A stretch of DNA of 64,000 nucleotides from Exiguobacterium sp. RIT594 (GCF_003339585.1 NZ_QPKF01000001.1:1612001-1676000), one strand, 5' to 3'. Shown: positions 27,049 through 37,395, counted from the stretch's first letter. Translations and numbers: made by a program. The notes: generated by a model from the sequence alone, not told the origin.

Positions 27049-28755
27049 TTACACCCCATTTTTAAGCGATTCCTTCATATGCATTGCCTGTTCCATCAGT
27101 TCTTCTGCATGACGCAACGTCAAATCCGTCATATGTGTACCGGAAATCATCCGTCCCAGTTCATTTCCACGCTCCGAGTCCGTCAGAACGTTGACCTGTG
27201 TCGTCGTCCGGTCCGTCTCTTCGATTTTCCGGATATACAAATGTTGATCCGCAATGGAAGCAACTTGAGGCAAGTGAGTGATACACAACACTTGACTGTC
27301 GATCGACAGACGATAAATCTTTTCCGCCATCGCTTGGGCGACACGACCGGATACACCTGTATCCACCTCATCAAAGATGATGGATGCCACACCGACTGAA
27401 CGTGAGAAAATCGATTTCAGCCCCAGCATGATACGTGACAATTCACCGCCCGAAGCAACTTTCCCAAGTGATTTAAATGGTTCTCCGGCATTCGTCATAA
27501 TATAGAACTCAACGAAATCGATTCCATTTCTACGTAAAGTCGGTACCTTTCCGTCCTGTAGGAAACGAATTTCAAACCGGGCTTTTTCCATATACAACTG
27601 ACGCAGCTCGAGATGAATCGCTTCACCTAAAAGATGTGCTTCTTTTCTCCGGACTTGGGACAACTCGCCACCGATTTCGAACAGTTCCGTTTCCAACTGT
27701 TCCACTTCAGTTTTCAGTTTCTCAATCCGCTCATCCCGGTTCGTCATCGTATCCAGTTCCACACCGATTCTTTTCCCGTAGGCGATGACTTCTTCAATCG
27801 TCGCCCCGTATTTCCGCTTCAACTGCTGGAATACGGATAAACGGAGTTCGATTTCATCGAGCCGGTTCGAATCAAACTCTAATGTTTCCAGTTGATCACG
27901 GACCGCATATCCGACTTCCTCCAGCGCGTAAAATGCATTCGCGAGGGTATCACTTTGACCTGAAAACTCGTCATCGATACTTGAAGCCTGCTGCAATTCA
28001 CGCATCGCGTCTCCTACGGAATCGATACCGCGTCGTTCATCATGCAACGCATCGTAAGCCGCACTGAGCGAAGCATGAAGCTTTTCGAAGTTCGCTAACC
28101 GGTTTCGTTCGCTCAACAACTCTTCTTCTTCTCCTGTTCGGAGTTTCGCACTGTCGATTTCTTCCGTTTGAAAGGACAGCAAATCGATGCGTTGCGCTAA
28201 TTCCTGCTCGCTTTGCGCCAACGCTTGTAAGGCATCACGTTTTTCTTCATACTGCTGAAAACGTTCCTGATACCGTTCGAGAATCGGAGCAATCGTCGCA
28301 TGTCCGAAATCATCCAAAATGGTTTGATGATACGTACTTTCCATCAGATGTTGATGTTCGTGCTGACCGTGCAGATCGACAAGCGCCCGTCCGAATTCCC
28401 GCAAAATCGTCAACGTGACTAATTTATGGTTGACGCGACAGACACTTTTCCCGGAAGCAAACAAGTCACGTCGTAAAATGATCATCCCGTCTTCCATGTC
28501 GATCCCGTACTCTTCGGCTAACGTATATGCCATATGACCGTCTTCAATCATGAAGAGACCTTCTAATTCCGCCTTGTCCTCACCGTACCGGACAAATTCA
28601 GCAGACCCGCGACCACCGATCAGTAATCCAATCGCATCCAACACGATCGATTTACCGGCTCCTGTCTCTCCGGTCAAGACCGTCATACCTTTTTTAAAAT
28701 CAATCTGTAGCTGGTCAATGATTGCAAATTGTTTTATCGATAGTTCAGCTAACAT
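27049..28755 (-). CDS. recN: DNA repair protein RecN
   Basis: A 568-residue SMC-like ATPase. It begins MLAELSIKQFAIID, with Walker A TGETGAGKS (about residue 29) and a central coiled coil. The C-terminal half has LGKVASGGELSRIMLGLK and the Walker B IIFDEVDTGVSG. It acts early in double-strand break repair. It sits between argR and spo0A, the Bacillus order without spoIVB. Confidence 0.96.
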   Translation of the reverse strand: MLAELSIKQFAIIDQLQIDFKKGMTVLTGETGAGKSIVLDAIGLLIGGRGSAEFVRYGEDKAELEGLFMIEDGHMAYTLAEEYGIDMEDGMIILRRDLFASGKSVCRVNHKLVTLTILREFGRALVDLHGQHEHQHLMESTYHQTILDDFGHATIAPILERYQERFQQYEEKRDALQALAQSEQELAQRIDLLSFQTEEIDSAKLRTGEEEELLSERNRLANFEKLHASLSAAYDALHDERRGIDSVGDAMRELQQASSIDDEFSGQSDTLANAFYALEEVGYAVRDQLETLEFDSNRLDEIELRLSVFQQLKRKYGATIEEVIAYGKRIGVELDTMTNRDERIEKLKTEVEQLETELFEIGGELSQVRRKEAHLLGEAIHLELRQLYMEKARFEIRFLQDGKVPTLRRNGIDFVEFYIMTNAGEPFKSLGKVASGGELSRIMLGLKSIFSRSVGVASIIFDEVDTGVSGRVAQAMAEKIYRLSIDSQVLCITHLPQVASIADQHLYIRKIEETDRTTTQVNVLTDSERGNELGRMISGTHMTDLTLRHAEELMEQAMHMKESLKNGV

Positions 28756-28767
28756 CTTGTCAACTCC

Positions 28768-29217
28768 TTACAACATTCCTAAAATACGTTCAGTCACTTC
28801 CGCTGCCGCTTCTTCGTTTCGCGTAATCATCAGTATCGTATCGTCTCCGCAGACCGTACCGAGCAACTCCGGCCAGTTTAAATGATCAAGGAGGACTCCT
28901 AATGCGTTAGCATTCCCCGGTAAAACATGCATGACAATCAAATTTTGAGCAGAATCAATCGAGATGAAGCTATCTCCGAGTAACCGGCGTAACTTTCCGA
29001 GTGGATTGAACCGCTGATCGGCAGGCAAACTGTATTTATATCGTCCATCATTTAACGGTACTTTTACGAGATGGAGTTCTTTAATGTCTCGAGAGACGGT
29101 AGCCTGTGTTACTTTATACCCTGCATTTCGAAGTTCCTCGACCAACTCATCTTGTGTTTCGATTTCTGACTGCGTAATGATTTCCCGAATCTTGATTAAC
29201 CGTTGCCCCTTTGTCAT
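28768..29217 (-). CDS. argR: Arginine repressor
   Basis: A 149-residue protein with an N-terminal winged helix ([20 protein letters not shown]... region, about 20-45; [13 protein letters not shown]) and a C-terminal arginine-binding, hexamer-forming domain with [12 protein letters not shown] (about 118-130). It controls arginine synthesis and breakdown genes with arginine as co-effector. It has its own likely promoter after the upstream terminator, and it is 12 bases from recN, so the pair is probably co-transcribed. Confidence 0.95.
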   Translation of the reverse strand: MTKGQRLIKIREIITQSEIETQDELVEELRNAGYKVTQATVSRDIKELHLVKVPLNDGRYKYSLPADQRFNPLGKLRRLLGDSFISIDSAQNLIVMHVLPGNANALGVLLDHLNWPELLGTVCGDDTILMITRNEEAAAEVTERILGML

Positions 29218-29250
29218 CCTTGCACCTCACAGTTTTTCTTCACTGATACT

Positions 29251-29280
29251 ATTGTAATCCAATAATTCGATAAAAGTCCA
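29251..29280 (-). promoter_or_regulatory. Probable promoter of argR-recN-spo0A
   Basis: On the minus strand TGGACT (29280-29275), an 18-base spacer and TACAAT (29256-29251), 34 bases before argR and just after the terminator of the tlyA-type gene. The -35 box is a moderate match. Confidence 0.5.
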
Positions 29281-29303
29281 TGCTTGCCCTATTCATTCCT
29301 GAC

Positions 29304-29341
29304 AAATCAAAAACAGACTCCATCATCTTTGACGGAGTCTG
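29304..29341 (-). terminator. Terminator after the TlyA-family gene
   Basis: On the minus strand CAGACTCC (29341-29334) pairs with GGAGTCTG (29321-29314), followed by TTTTTG. Confidence 0.8.
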
Positions 29342-29359
29342 CTCAAAAATCGATTGGAC

Positions 29360-30166
29360 TTACAGCGCAGCATGTGCGAGGCGGACGGTTTCAAGCGGAT
29401 CGACCGACTCTTCCATTCCCGGTGTCTTGAGCTCGGCATGCAAGAGAAACTCAATATTTCCTTCACCGCCGGTAATCGGTGAGAAATCTAATTGTTTGAC
29501 GTAAAATCCTTCACGGACGAAGAAATCCACCATCTCTTTGAGTACACGTTCATGAATCCGTTCGTCCCGAACGATTCCTTTTTTACCGACATCATCGCGT
29601 CCCGCTTCAAACTGCGGTTTGACGAGCGCGATGACATCCCCACCCTGAGCTAGAATGGCTTTTAAGGGCGGAAGAATTAATCGGAGCGAAATGAAAGAGA
29701 CATCAATCGTCGCAAAGCTTGGCTGAATCGAAAACATGTCTGGCGTCGCATGGCGGAAATTTGTTTTCTCCATCGCCGTCACACGATCGTCCGACCGTAA
29801 TTTCCAGTCCAGTTGATTTGACCCGACATCGAGCGCATACATATGTGCAGCTCCGTTTTGTAAGGCACAATCCGTGAAACCGCCTGTTGAAGAGCCGATA
29901 TCAAGACCAATCCGTCCGGATACATCGATATCGAATACAGCTAGTGCTTTCTCCATCTTATATCCGCCACGACCGACATATGGCATGACTTGACCTTTAA
30001 CCGTCAAATCGATGTCTGACTTCACTTTTTCACCGGCTTTTTCGAGTCGTTCCGTTCCACTGAATACAAGACCTGCCATAATGGTCCGTTTTGCTTTTTC
30101 ACGTGTTTCACATAAACCGCGCTCGACGAGTAAGACGTCGAGGCGGATTTTTTTTACAGTTTCCAT
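29360..30166 (-). CDS. yqxC: TlyA-family rRNA methyltransferase (YqxC-like)
   Basis: A 268-residue protein with an N-terminal S4 RNA-binding domain (RLDVLLVERGLCETREKAKR begins it) and an FtsJ-type methyltransferase domain. The latter has the SAM motif LDIGSSTGGFTDC (about 88-100) and catalytic-type residues in ALVKPQFE. TlyA enzymes 2'-O-methylate 16S and 23S rRNA cytidines. It follows dxs after 6 bases, as in Bacillus. The RBS before ATG 30166 is weak, which suggests coupling to dxs. Confidence 0.9.
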   Translation of the reverse strand: METVKKIRLDVLLVERGLCETREKAKRTIMAGLVFSGTERLEKAGEKVKSDIDLTVKGQVMPYVGRGGYKMEKALAVFDIDVSGRIGLDIGSSTGGFTDCALQNGAAHMYALDVGSNQLDWKLRSDDRVTAMEKTNFRHATPDMFSIQPSFATIDVSFISLRLILPPLKAILAQGGDVIALVKPQFEAGRDDVGKKGIVRDERIHERVLKEMVDFFVREGFYVKQLDFSPITGGEGNIEFLLHAELKTPGMEESVDPLETVRLAHAAL

Positions 30167-30172
30167 GAATCG

Positions 30173-32059
30173 TTACACACTCTGTTTCTTTCCTTGATTG
30201 ACAAACAAACGAACTTCTTCCGCAATTTGTCCAGGCAATAATCCGATTTCTTCTAACAATTCGTTGACGCCGCCGTGTTCGATATACCAGTCTGGAATAC
30301 CAAATCGTTTGACGCGCGGGAAAGCTTCCTGTTCATTGGCATGTTCAAGAACAGCTGAACCGAATCCACCTTTAAGCACCGCTTCTTCAAGCGTCACGAG
30401 TGGAATGCCTTCTGCATATAAAGCTGTCAACATTTTTTCATCCAGTGGTTTAATCGTTCGGGCATTGATGACGCGTACCGATAACTCTCCTTCAAGAAGT
30501 TCCGCGATTTTCAAGGCGTCTTGCACTTGTGGACCAAACGCCATGATGGCGACATCCGTTCCTTCGCGCTCCACGTCCCATGTATCAAGCGAAATCTCAT
30601 GGAGTGTCTCATCCATCGGCACACCGATTCCTTCTCCACGCGGGAAACGGACAGCAATCGGACCTTCGTGTTTAACAGCCGAATAAAGAAGATGTTGGAG
30701 TTCGTTCTCATCTTTCGCCATGACAATCCGTATGTTTGGCACGTGGCGCATAAAAGCGATATCAAAGACACCTTGGTGTGTCTCGCCATCAGCACCGACG
30801 AGACCAGAACGGTCAATCGTAAACGTGACGTCCAGGTTCTGACGTGCAACGTCATGAACGAGTTGGTCGTATGCGCGCTGGAAGAAGGTCGAGTAGATCG
30901 AGACGACCGGTTTCATTCCTTGTGTTGCCTGACCGGCAGCGAACGTGACGGCATGTTGTTCCGCAATCCCGACATCAAACATCCGCTCCGGGAATTCTTT
31001 CTCAAAACAATCGAGTTTTGATCCGACGCTCATGGCCGGTGTGATCAGTGTCAATTTGTCGTCCTCACGGGCCATCTTCGTTAACGTATCTGCTACTGTA
31101 AACGAATAGCTTGGTGCTTTTGATTTCCCTTTAATGACTTCACCCGACTCCATCTTGTACGGTCCAAGACCGTGCCATGTGCCGATGCCGTCGTATTCAG
31201 CAGGACGATATCCTTTTCCTTTTTTCGTGATGACATGAAGCAGGACAGGTCCTTCTTCTTTCTTCACGTAGTTCAGCTGTTCAATTAAATCGTTCAGATC
31301 ATGACCATCGACCGGTCCGTAATAATTGAAACCGAGTTCTTCAAAGAACATGCCGGGAACAAGTGCCCCTTTGACAGCCTCCTTGATTTTCTCTCCGCCT
31401 TTTTCCAGCTTCCCGCCGATCAAAGGAATTTTTTTAATCAACGTTTCCAGTTCATCTTGCGCATAACGGACTTTGCGGGAAGAACGGATTCTTCCTAACA
31501 TTTGGTGCATTGCTCCGACATTCGGTGCAATGGACATCTCGTTGTCGTTTAAGATGACGATGACGTTTTGTTGTTCCGCTCCGATATGGTTTAAGGCTTC
31601 GAGTGCCATCCCGCCTGTCAACGCACCATCCCCGATGATGGCAATTGCCCGGTCATCGTTTCCTTTTAACTCATTCGACACAGCAATCCCCATCGCTGCC
31701 GAAAGTGAAGTCGAGCTGTGCCCGGTTTCCCAGACATCATGGATACTCTCGTTGCGTTTCGGGAACCCGCACAACCCTTTGTGTTGACGTAACGTATCAA
31801 ACTGGCCTGCCCGTCCTGTCAGAATTTTATGCACGTACGCTTGGTGTCCAACATCCCAGACGAATTTATCGTTCGGACTGTCAAATTCACGGTGAAGCGC
31901 TAACGTCAGTTCAACGACACCTAAATTCGGTGCTAAATGTCCACCCGTTGTTGCTAGTTCTTCAATCAAAAAGCGTCGGATGTCGCCTGCGAACAGTTCT
32001 AATTCCGAGACTGACATACGCTTTAAAAATGACGGATCCTGTATCTCTGTCAACTTCAT
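30173..32059 (-). CDS. dxs: 1-deoxy-D-xylulose-5-phosphate synthase
   Basis: A 628-residue thiamine diphosphate enzyme, first step of the MEP isoprenoid pathway. It has [15 protein letters not shown] (about 69-83), the ThDP motif [16 protein letters not shown]...LNDNEMSI (about 145-180), the central [13 protein letters not shown] with the catalytic Glu and the C-terminal transketolase domain. The start follows AAGAGGCGG. It is separated from ispA by a terminator and seems to have its own promoter (possible -10 TACAAT at 32112-32107). Confidence 0.96.
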   Translation of the reverse strand: MKLTEIQDPSFLKRMSVSELELFAGDIRRFLIEELATTGGHLAPNLGVVELTLALHREFDSPNDKFVWDVGHQAYVHKILTGRAGQFDTLRQHKGLCGFPKRNESIHDVWETGHSSTSLSAAMGIAVSNELKGNDDRAIAIIGDGALTGGMALEALNHIGAEQQNVIVILNDNEMSIAPNVGAMHQMLGRIRSSRKVRYAQDELETLIKKIPLIGGKLEKGGEKIKEAVKGALVPGMFFEELGFNYYGPVDGHDLNDLIEQLNYVKKEEGPVLLHVITKKGKGYRPAEYDGIGTWHGLGPYKMESGEVIKGKSKAPSYSFTVADTLTKMAREDDKLTLITPAMSVGSKLDCFEKEFPERMFDVGIAEQHAVTFAAGQATQGMKPVVSIYSTFFQRAYDQLVHDVARQNLDVTFTIDRSGLVGADGETHQGVFDIAFMRHVPNIRIVMAKDENELQHLLYSAVKHEGPIAVRFPRGEGIGVPMDETLHEISLDTWDVEREGTDVAIMAFGPQVQDALKIAELLEGELSVRVINARTIKPLDEKMLTALYAEGIPLVTLEEAVLKGGFGSAVLEHANEQEAFPRVKRFGIPDWYIEHGGVNELLEEIGLLPGQIAEEVRLFVNQGKKQSV

Positions 32060-32146
32060 ACCTTACCGCCTCTTTCCCTTGCATTCTTATATGGTTTGTA
32101 CCCTACATTGTACTAGAACAATCTTGCGAATGCCACATTCCCGGCG

Positions 32147-32173
32147 CATAAAAAAAGACGGCATACTACGCCG
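32147..32173 (-). terminator. Terminator after ispA
   Basis: On the minus strand GGCGGC...GCCGTC (one G-T pair) is followed by seven T. It ends the nusB-ispA gene run before dxs. Confidence 0.75.
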
Positions 32174-32179
32174 CCTCTC

Positions 32180-33049
32180 TTAATGGTCACGCTTGACGAC
32201 GAAGTCGAGCAAATCTTTAAGCGGTGCCGCTTCGACGGAAAGTGCTTCGATTGCTTTATCTGCTGCCGTCACCTGGGCTGCAAGTGCCCGTTCCGCCCCG
32301 TCAAGACCTAGTAGTTTGGGATATGTTGCTTTGTCATTTCCTTCATCACTGCCAACCGGTTTGCCAATCTTGTCAGCGTCTCCGGTTACGTCCAAAATGT
32401 CGTCTTGAATCTGAAACGCAATCCCGAGATGACGGCCGTATCGCTTCAAATGTTTGAGATCCGCTTCTGTAACGCCGGCTAAAATACCACCTGCTTCGAC
32501 TGCGAAAATCAACAATGCTCCCGTTTTCCGACGGTGAATCGACTCAAGTTCTTCCGCGTCATTGATTCCGCCGCGCTCCCCCAGCATATCGTCTAACTGA
32601 CCGCCAACCATTCCGGCTGCACCTGCCGCCGTTGCAAGTCGCTCGAGCAATTTCACTTTGATTTCTGCCGTCGCCGTCGTCTCGAGTAAACACGTAAAGG
32701 CATTCGTCAGTAACGCATCACCAGCGAGAATCGCCGTCGCTTCGTCAAATTGGATGTGGTTTGTCGGACGTCCGCGTCGCATATCATCATCGTCCATCGC
32801 CGGTAAGTCATCATGGATCAACGAATATGTATGAATCATCTCAAGCGCTGCCGCTGTTGCGTCACCCATCTTGCGGTCGATCCCATACGCATCGAGAACA
32901 GCATAAATCAGCGCCGGCCGGACACGTTTGCCACCTGCATCAAGCGAATAACGCATGGCCTCCCGCAGACGATCCGGTGCTTCGAGACGGTTCATGAATG
33001 TTTCGAGCGCTTGTTCCACCTGCGTTTTCCACTCTGTTAAGACAATCAT
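32180..33049 (-). CDS. ispA: Farnesyl diphosphate synthase
   Basis: A 289-residue all-helical prenyl synthase. The first Asp-rich motif is IHDDLPAMDDDDMRRG (about 78-93), with the chain-length region before it, and the second is FQIQDDILDVTGD (about 225). It condenses IPP with DMAPP/GPP to farnesyl diphosphate. ATG 33049 overlaps the xseB stop as ATGA, so the two are translationally coupled. Confidence 0.94.
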   Translation of the reverse strand: MIVLTEWKTQVEQALETFMNRLEAPDRLREAMRYSLDAGGKRVRPALIYAVLDAYGIDRKMGDATAAALEMIHTYSLIHDDLPAMDDDDMRRGRPTNHIQFDEATAILAGDALLTNAFTCLLETTATAEIKVKLLERLATAAGAAGMVGGQLDDMLGERGGINDAEELESIHRRKTGALLIFAVEAGGILAGVTEADLKHLKRYGRHLGIAFQIQDDILDVTGDADKIGKPVGSDEGNDKATYPKLLGLDGAERALAAQVTAADKAIEALSVEAAPLKDLLDFVVKRDH

Positions 33050-33267
33050 TGTGATCCCCCTTTTTCACGTAACGTGCCATCTTGCTCCAAGATTTGATCC
33101 AACCGTTGTTCTGCCGTCGACAGTTTCCCTTGACAGAGTGCCGTCAATTTGACACCTTCCTCGTACAAATTCATCGCTTGCTCAAGCGGAGCTTCACCCG
33201 CTTCCAGTAATTCGACGATCTCTTCCAACCGCTCTAAAGCCGCTTCAAAGGATTGTTCTGTTTCCAT
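33046..33267 (-). CDS. xseB: Exodeoxyribonuclease VII small subunit
   Basis: A 73-residue helical protein starting METEQSFEAALERLEEIVELL, which is typical XseB. ATG 33267 is preferred over 33276 because GAGAGG is nine bases upstream of the former and abuts the latter. It overlaps the end of xseA by about 20 bases and joins several copies of XseA in the nuclease complex. Confidence 0.93.
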   Translation of the reverse strand: METEQSFEAALERLEEIVELLEAGEAPLEQAMNLYEEGVKLTALCQGKLSTAEQRLDQILEQDGTLREKGGSQ

Positions 33268-34588
33268 CTTCTTCATCCTCTCGTTTCGCTAGGATACTCC
33301 CGTCATGAAACTGAACCCGGAAGGTCTGATCTGACAATTCTGTTACAGAGCGGACGAGTCGTCCATCCTGCTCGACGTATGTATAGCCACGAAGCATGAC
33401 TTGCGTCGGACTGACCGAGTCGAGTCGGGCAATCATTTGATGGAGCCGATCCTGCTTCGAACGCATGATGGCGTGGATCCGTTCCAGCTGTTTTCGTGTC
33501 CGAATCACTTGGCGCCCTTGCTCCGCAAGACGTTCCTGCATCGCAATCCGGGCAAACCGGTTCACCTGATCGGTCAACGCTTGTTGTTTCGTCTGCAGCA
33601 CTTGCTTCCCAATTCGGTGAAGTCCCATCTCTGCCCGGTCCAACCGTTCCTGTTTTAAACCTAACAACACCCGGGGAGATTTCAATCCGTAACTGGTTGC
33701 CAGTCGGTTGACGTGATCTTTACGTTCGTTGATGTACTGAGCATAGTGTCGTGTCAACCTTCGATTCAGCTCAGTGAGACGCTTCGCAAGTTCTACTGCT
33801 TCCGGCGTCACAAGTTCTGCCGCGGCTGTTGGGGTCGCCGCACGGACATCCGCCACAAAATCAGAAATTGTAAAGTCTGTTTCGTGACCGACCGCTGACA
33901 CAATCGGAATTCGTGATTGATGAATCGCCGTTACAACCGACATTTCGTTAAACGCCCACAGCTCCTCGATTGATCCGCCCCCCCGACCGATAATCATCAC
34001 ATCACATGCCTGATGTTCGTTCATCGCTTCAATGGCACGGACGATTTGGGGTGCTGCGTCTTTTCCTTGGACCAAAACAGGTGCAAAGACGATGGCTGCT
34101 TGCGGATAACGCCGCCGTAACGTCGTCGCAATATCATGCAGGGCTGCCCCCTTCGGAGATGTCACGATGCCGATTCTTTGCGGGAAGGCCGGCAACGGTA
34201 GTTTCTGTTCCGCTTCAAACCACCCTCGGGCTTCGACATCCTCTTTCAATCGGATATAGGCTTCGTAAAGGACACCTACACCGTCCTCCATCATCCGTTC
34301 GACGTAGAGCTGCATCTCACCCGACGCGACATATACCGAAATCCGTGCCGTTATGATAACACGGGCACCGTCCCGGATATCCGTTTTGACACGACCGGCA
34401 TCGCGGGCAAACATAACGGCTTTCATCCGCGACTGTTCGTCTTTCAACGTAAAATAAAGGTGACCGGAAGAGTGTCGTTTAAAGTTCGACACTTCTCCCA
34501 CCACCTGAACTTGTTGGAGCAACGAGTCATTCTCGAGTTCCCGCTTCACGTACTGGACGAGTTCGGAAACCTGAAGAGGGTTCGTCAT
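33245..34588 (-). CDS. xseA: Exodeoxyribonuclease VII large subunit
   Basis: A 447-residue protein with an N-terminal OB fold (VVGEVSNFKRHSSGHLYFTLKD, given here in part as VGEVSNFKRHSSGHLYF), the catalytic IVTSPKGAALHDI (about 140) and GRGGGSIEELWAFN (about 202-215) motifs, then a long coiled coil and a C-terminal SPTQVMLRGYTYVEQ segment. It degrades single-stranded DNA with XseB. The ATG overlaps the folD stop. Confidence 0.95.
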   Translation of the reverse strand: MTNPLQVSELVQYVKRELENDSLLQQVQVVGEVSNFKRHSSGHLYFTLKDEQSRMKAVMFARDAGRVKTDIRDGARVIITARISVYVASGEMQLYVERMMEDGVGVLYEAYIRLKEDVEARGWFEAEQKLPLPAFPQRIGIVTSPKGAALHDIATTLRRRYPQAAIVFAPVLVQGKDAAPQIVRAIEAMNEHQACDVMIIGRGGGSIEELWAFNEMSVVTAIHQSRIPIVSAVGHETDFTISDFVADVRAATPTAAAELVTPEAVELAKRLTELNRRLTRHYAQYINERKDHVNRLATSYGLKSPRVLLGLKQERLDRAEMGLHRIGKQVLQTKQQALTDQVNRFARIAMQERLAEQGRQVIRTRKQLERIHAIMRSKQDRLHQMIARLDSVSPTQVMLRGYTYVEQDGRLVRSVTELSDQTFRVQFHDGSILAKREDEEDGNRTIL

Positions 34589-35418
34589 TTCGCCGCCTCG
34601 ATCGTGTTATGAAGCAACATCGTGATCGTCATCGGTCCGACCCCGCCAGGAACTGGTGTAATCATCGAAGCGACCTCTTTCACAGCTTCAAATTCGACAT
34701 CTCCGACCAACTTCCCGTCTACCCGGTTGACACCGACATCGATGACAACGGCATCCGGCTTGACCATATCGGCTGTAATCAGTTTCGGTACACCGACAGC
34801 GACGATCAAAATGTCCGCCTGACGGGTCATCGCACCGAGATCTGCCGTTTTCGAGTGACAATAGGTCACTGTCGCTGATTCATTCAAGAACAGCATACCG
34901 ACAGGCTTTCCGACGATTTGACTCCGGCCGACGACAACGACATGACGACCGGCAATCGGTACATTCATTTCCTTGACGAGGTGAAGAATGCCGTTTGGTG
35001 TACACGGTAAGAAGGTTGGTTCTCCGATCATCATTTTTCCGACCGAGACCGGATGGAATCCGTCGACATCTTTTTCCGGTGAGATGGCGAAGATGACTTT
35101 ACTTTCATCAATATGTTTTGGCAAAGGTAATTGAACGAGAATACCGTGTACGCTTGCATCGGCATTCAAACGTTCAATCAAGTGAAGCAATTCCGATTCC
35201 CCCGTCTCTTCCGGTAGTCGAATTAAATCAGACTCCATACCAATCTCCTGTGCCGCTTTTTCTTTACCACGGACATACGATTGGCTGGCTGGATCTTCCC
35301 CAATTAAGATGACGGTCAGCTTCGGTTGAATACGTTGTTCTTTCAGACGTGCGACTTCTTCTTTCAGTTTCAAACGATACGATTGTGCGACTTGTTTCCC
35401 ATCGATTACGACTGCCAT
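34585..35418 (-). CDS. folD: Methylenetetrahydrofolate dehydrogenase/cyclohydrolase
   Basis: A 277-residue bifunctional enzyme linking methylene-, methenyl- and formyl-THF. It has SQSYVRGKEKAAQEIG (about 50-65) with the catalytic Lys nearby, VQLPLPKH, the NADP site VVVGRSQIVGKPVGMLF and the C-terminal PVPGGVGPMTITMLL. ATG 35418 is chosen for GGGGAGTGG upstream; the ORF's earlier ATG at 35448 lacks an RBS. It works with the glycine cleavage genes and the 5-formyl-THF cyclo-ligase elsewhere in this window. Confidence 0.95.
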   Translation of the reverse strand: MAVVIDGKQVAQSYRLKLKEEVARLKEQRIQPKLTVILIGEDPASQSYVRGKEKAAQEIGMESDLIRLPEETGESELLHLIERLNADASVHGILVQLPLPKHIDESKVIFAISPEKDVDGFHPVSVGKMMIGEPTFLPCTPNGILHLVKEMNVPIAGRHVVVVGRSQIVGKPVGMLFLNESATVTYCHSKTADLGAMTRQADILIVAVGVPKLITADMVKPDAVVIDVGVNRVDGKLVGDVEFEAVKEVASMITPVPGGVGPMTITMLLHNTIEAAK

Positions 35419-35483
35419 GATTTTGTCCACTCCCCAAAAAATATTCACTTCACTCTTTGCCTGATCAAACTTCTCTGTTTAAG

Positions 35484-35909
35484 TTAGTTGCTTTGCGGAT
35501 TTTCTTTCAAACCGTTTTGTTCCACTTCTTGTGCTACTTTTCCTAACACACCGTTGACGATTTTTGTTGCTTCTTCGTCGGCAAAAGCTTTTGTCAATTC
35601 AATCGCTTCGTTGATCGTTACCCGGACTGGAATTTTAGCTTCAAATAACAGTTCATACACCGCAAGACGAAGAATCGTCCGTTCAATGTTTCCGAGACGT
35701 TCAAATGACCAGTTCACGAGCGCAGCACGCAATTTTTGATCAATTTCCGGTTTATTGGCTTCGACACCCTCGACCAATCGTGTAACAAACGTATCATATT
35801 CTTTACCTTCTACTGCGAATTCAATGGCTTCTTGTGCAGACAGATCCGAGAGTTCCATTTGGAACAAAGACTGTACTGCCAGTTCGCGCGCCATATGTCT
35901 TTTCATCAT
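35484..35909 (-). CDS. nusB: Transcription antitermination factor NusB
   Basis: A 141-residue helical protein starting MMKRHMARELAVQSLFQMEL, the usual NusB N-terminus, with the C-terminal NEAIELTKAFADEEATKIVNG (shown in part as ELTKAFADEEATKIVNGV). It binds boxA RNA with S10 in rRNA antitermination. The start at ATG 35909 follows AAAGGAG; the upstream ATG frame has no RBS. It probably heads the nusB-folD-xseA-xseB-ispA run. Confidence 0.92.
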   Translation of the reverse strand: MMKRHMARELAVQSLFQMELSDLSAQEAIEFAVEGKEYDTFVTRLVEGVEANKPEIDQKLRAALVNWSFERLGNIERTILRLAVYELLFEAKIPVRVTINEAIELTKAFADEEATKIVNGVLGKVAQEVEQNGLKENPQSN

Positions 35910-35945
35910 GATTTTACGTGCTCCTTTTTTTATCGTTCTCAATCA

Positions 35946-35954
35946 ATTAGTTTA
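35946..35954 (-). promoter_or_regulatory. Possible extended -10 promoter of nusB
   Basis: On the minus strand TGCTAAACT (35957-35949) carries a TG extension and a TAAACT -10 box, just after the accC terminator. The -35 region is only T-rich. Confidence 0.4.
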
Positions 35955-35986
35955 GCACATTCTTTTTTCAAAAAACATAGAGAACG

Positions 35987-36023
35987 GCAAAAAGACGGGA
36001 GTTAAATACAATCGACTCCCGTC
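35987..36023 (-). terminator. Terminator after accC
   Basis: On the minus strand GACGGGAGT (36023-36015) pairs perfectly with ACTCCCGTC (36002-35994), followed by five T. Confidence 0.85.
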
Positions 36024-36028
36024 CACGA

Positions 36029-37381
36029 TCACTTCACGATTTCGGCTTTTAGTTCACGTTCTGTAAATTTCGTCGTAAACGTTCCCCGACGGAATACAGG
36101 ATGTGCCAAGACTTTTTGATGGAACGGAATCGTCGTTTTGACCCCCTCGATCCAAAACTCGGATAAAGCCCGTTCCATCTTCGCACAGGCTTCTTCACGT
36201 GTTTCGGCATGAACAATCAGTTTGGCGACCATTGAATCATAGTACGGGGGAATCATATACCCCGGATAGACGGCACTATCGATTCGGACACCCATTCCGC
36301 CTGGTGCGACGTATTGTGTGACACGTCCAGCATGCGGACGGAAATCGTGATCCGGGTCTTCTGCATTAATCCGGCATTCAATCGAATGCCCCCGGAATTC
36401 AATATCCTCTTGCTGAACAGCCAGTGGATGATCGAGCGCTACCTGGAGCTGCGCCTGCACAAGGTCAAATCCCGTGATCATTTCCGTCACCGGATGTTCG
36501 ACCTGGATCCGCGTATTCATTTCCATAAAGAAGAATTCTTCCGTCTCTTCAACAAAGATGAACTCGATCGTTCCGGCTCCTGTATAGTCAATCGCTTTCG
36601 CTGCCTTGACTGCCGCTTCTCCCATCTTCAAACGTGTTTCAGGACTGACGGCCGGCGACGGGGCTTCCTCAATCAGTTTTTGCATCCGTCGTTGAACGGT
36701 ACAATCCCGCTCCCCAAGATGAATCACGTTTCCGTGACGATCGGCGAGTACCTGAACTTCGACATGACGGAACTCTTCGATAAAACGCTCGAGATACACT
36801 TCGCTGTTGCCGAATGCTTGTTTCGCTTCACGGCGCGTTTCATCCAGACCGGTCACGAGTTCTTCCTGTGAACGGGCGACGCGAATGCCTCGTCCACCTC
36901 CGCCGGCAGTTGCCTTGATGATAACGGGATAGCCGATTTCATCCGCTAGTTGTAACGCTTCGTCATCCGTGACCGTCCCGTCAGAACCCGGTACGACAGG
37001 TACGCCGCAGGCAATCATCGTTTGTTTCGCGACATCCTTGATCCCCATCTGACGGATGGCAGCGGATGTCGGTCCGACGAACTTGATGCCACAGGCTTCA
37101 CACATCTCGGCAAAATCAACGTTCTCCGCGAGGAACCCGTATCCCGGATGAATCATCGTGACGTTCCGATTGGTCGCAACAGCCAGGATGTTCGTGACAT
37201 TCAAGTAAGAAGCCGTCGAACTGACATCTCCGATACAATATGCTTCATCTGCTAAACGGACATGCAGGGCATCCCGGTCCGCTGTCGAATAAACGGCAAC
37301 CGTCTGAATGCCGAGTTCTTTCGCCGCACGAATGATTCGGACCGCAATCTCGCCCCGGTTCGCTATTAAAAGTTTTTCCAT
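36029..37381 (-). CDS. accC: Acetyl-CoA carboxylase, biotin carboxylase subunit
   Basis: A 450-residue ATP-grasp enzyme. It has [16 protein letters not shown] at the N-terminus, the glycine-rich ATP loop [11 protein letters not shown] (about 162-172), [25 protein letters not shown] and ECRINAED. It carboxylates biotin on AccB. ATG 37381 is chosen over 37387 because GGGGTG is six bases before it. It is coupled closely to accB. Confidence 0.96.
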   Translation of the reverse strand: MEKLLIANRGEIAVRIIRAAKELGIQTVAVYSTADRDALHVRLADEAYCIGDVSSTASYLNVTNILAVATNRNVTMIHPGYGFLAENVDFAEMCEACGIKFVGPTSAAIRQMGIKDVAKQTMIACGVPVVPGSDGTVTDDEALQLADEIGYPVIIKATAGGGGRGIRVARSQEELVTGLDETRREAKQAFGNSEVYLERFIEEFRHVEVQVLADRHGNVIHLGERDCTVQRRMQKLIEEAPSPAVSPETRLKMGEAAVKAAKAIDYTGAGTIEFIFVEETEEFFFMEMNTRIQVEHPVTEMITGFDLVQAQLQVALDHPLAVQQEDIEFRGHSIECRINAEDPDHDFRPHAGRVTQYVAPGGMGVRIDSAVYPGYMIPPYYDSMVAKLIVHAETREEACAKMERALSEFWIEGVKTTIPFHQKVLAHPVFRRGTFTTKFTERELKAEIVK

Positions 37382-37395
37382 TGCCATCACCCCGC

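Noticed and set aside
30521-31021. 166-residue plus-strand ORF
   Set aside because: Antisense to the well-supported dxs gene.
31645-32151. 168-residue plus-strand ORF
   Set aside because: Mostly antisense to dxs and extends into its promoter region; no RBS.
36314-36871. 185-residue plus-strand ORF
   Set aside because: It is fully antisense to accC, whose protein is well conserved.
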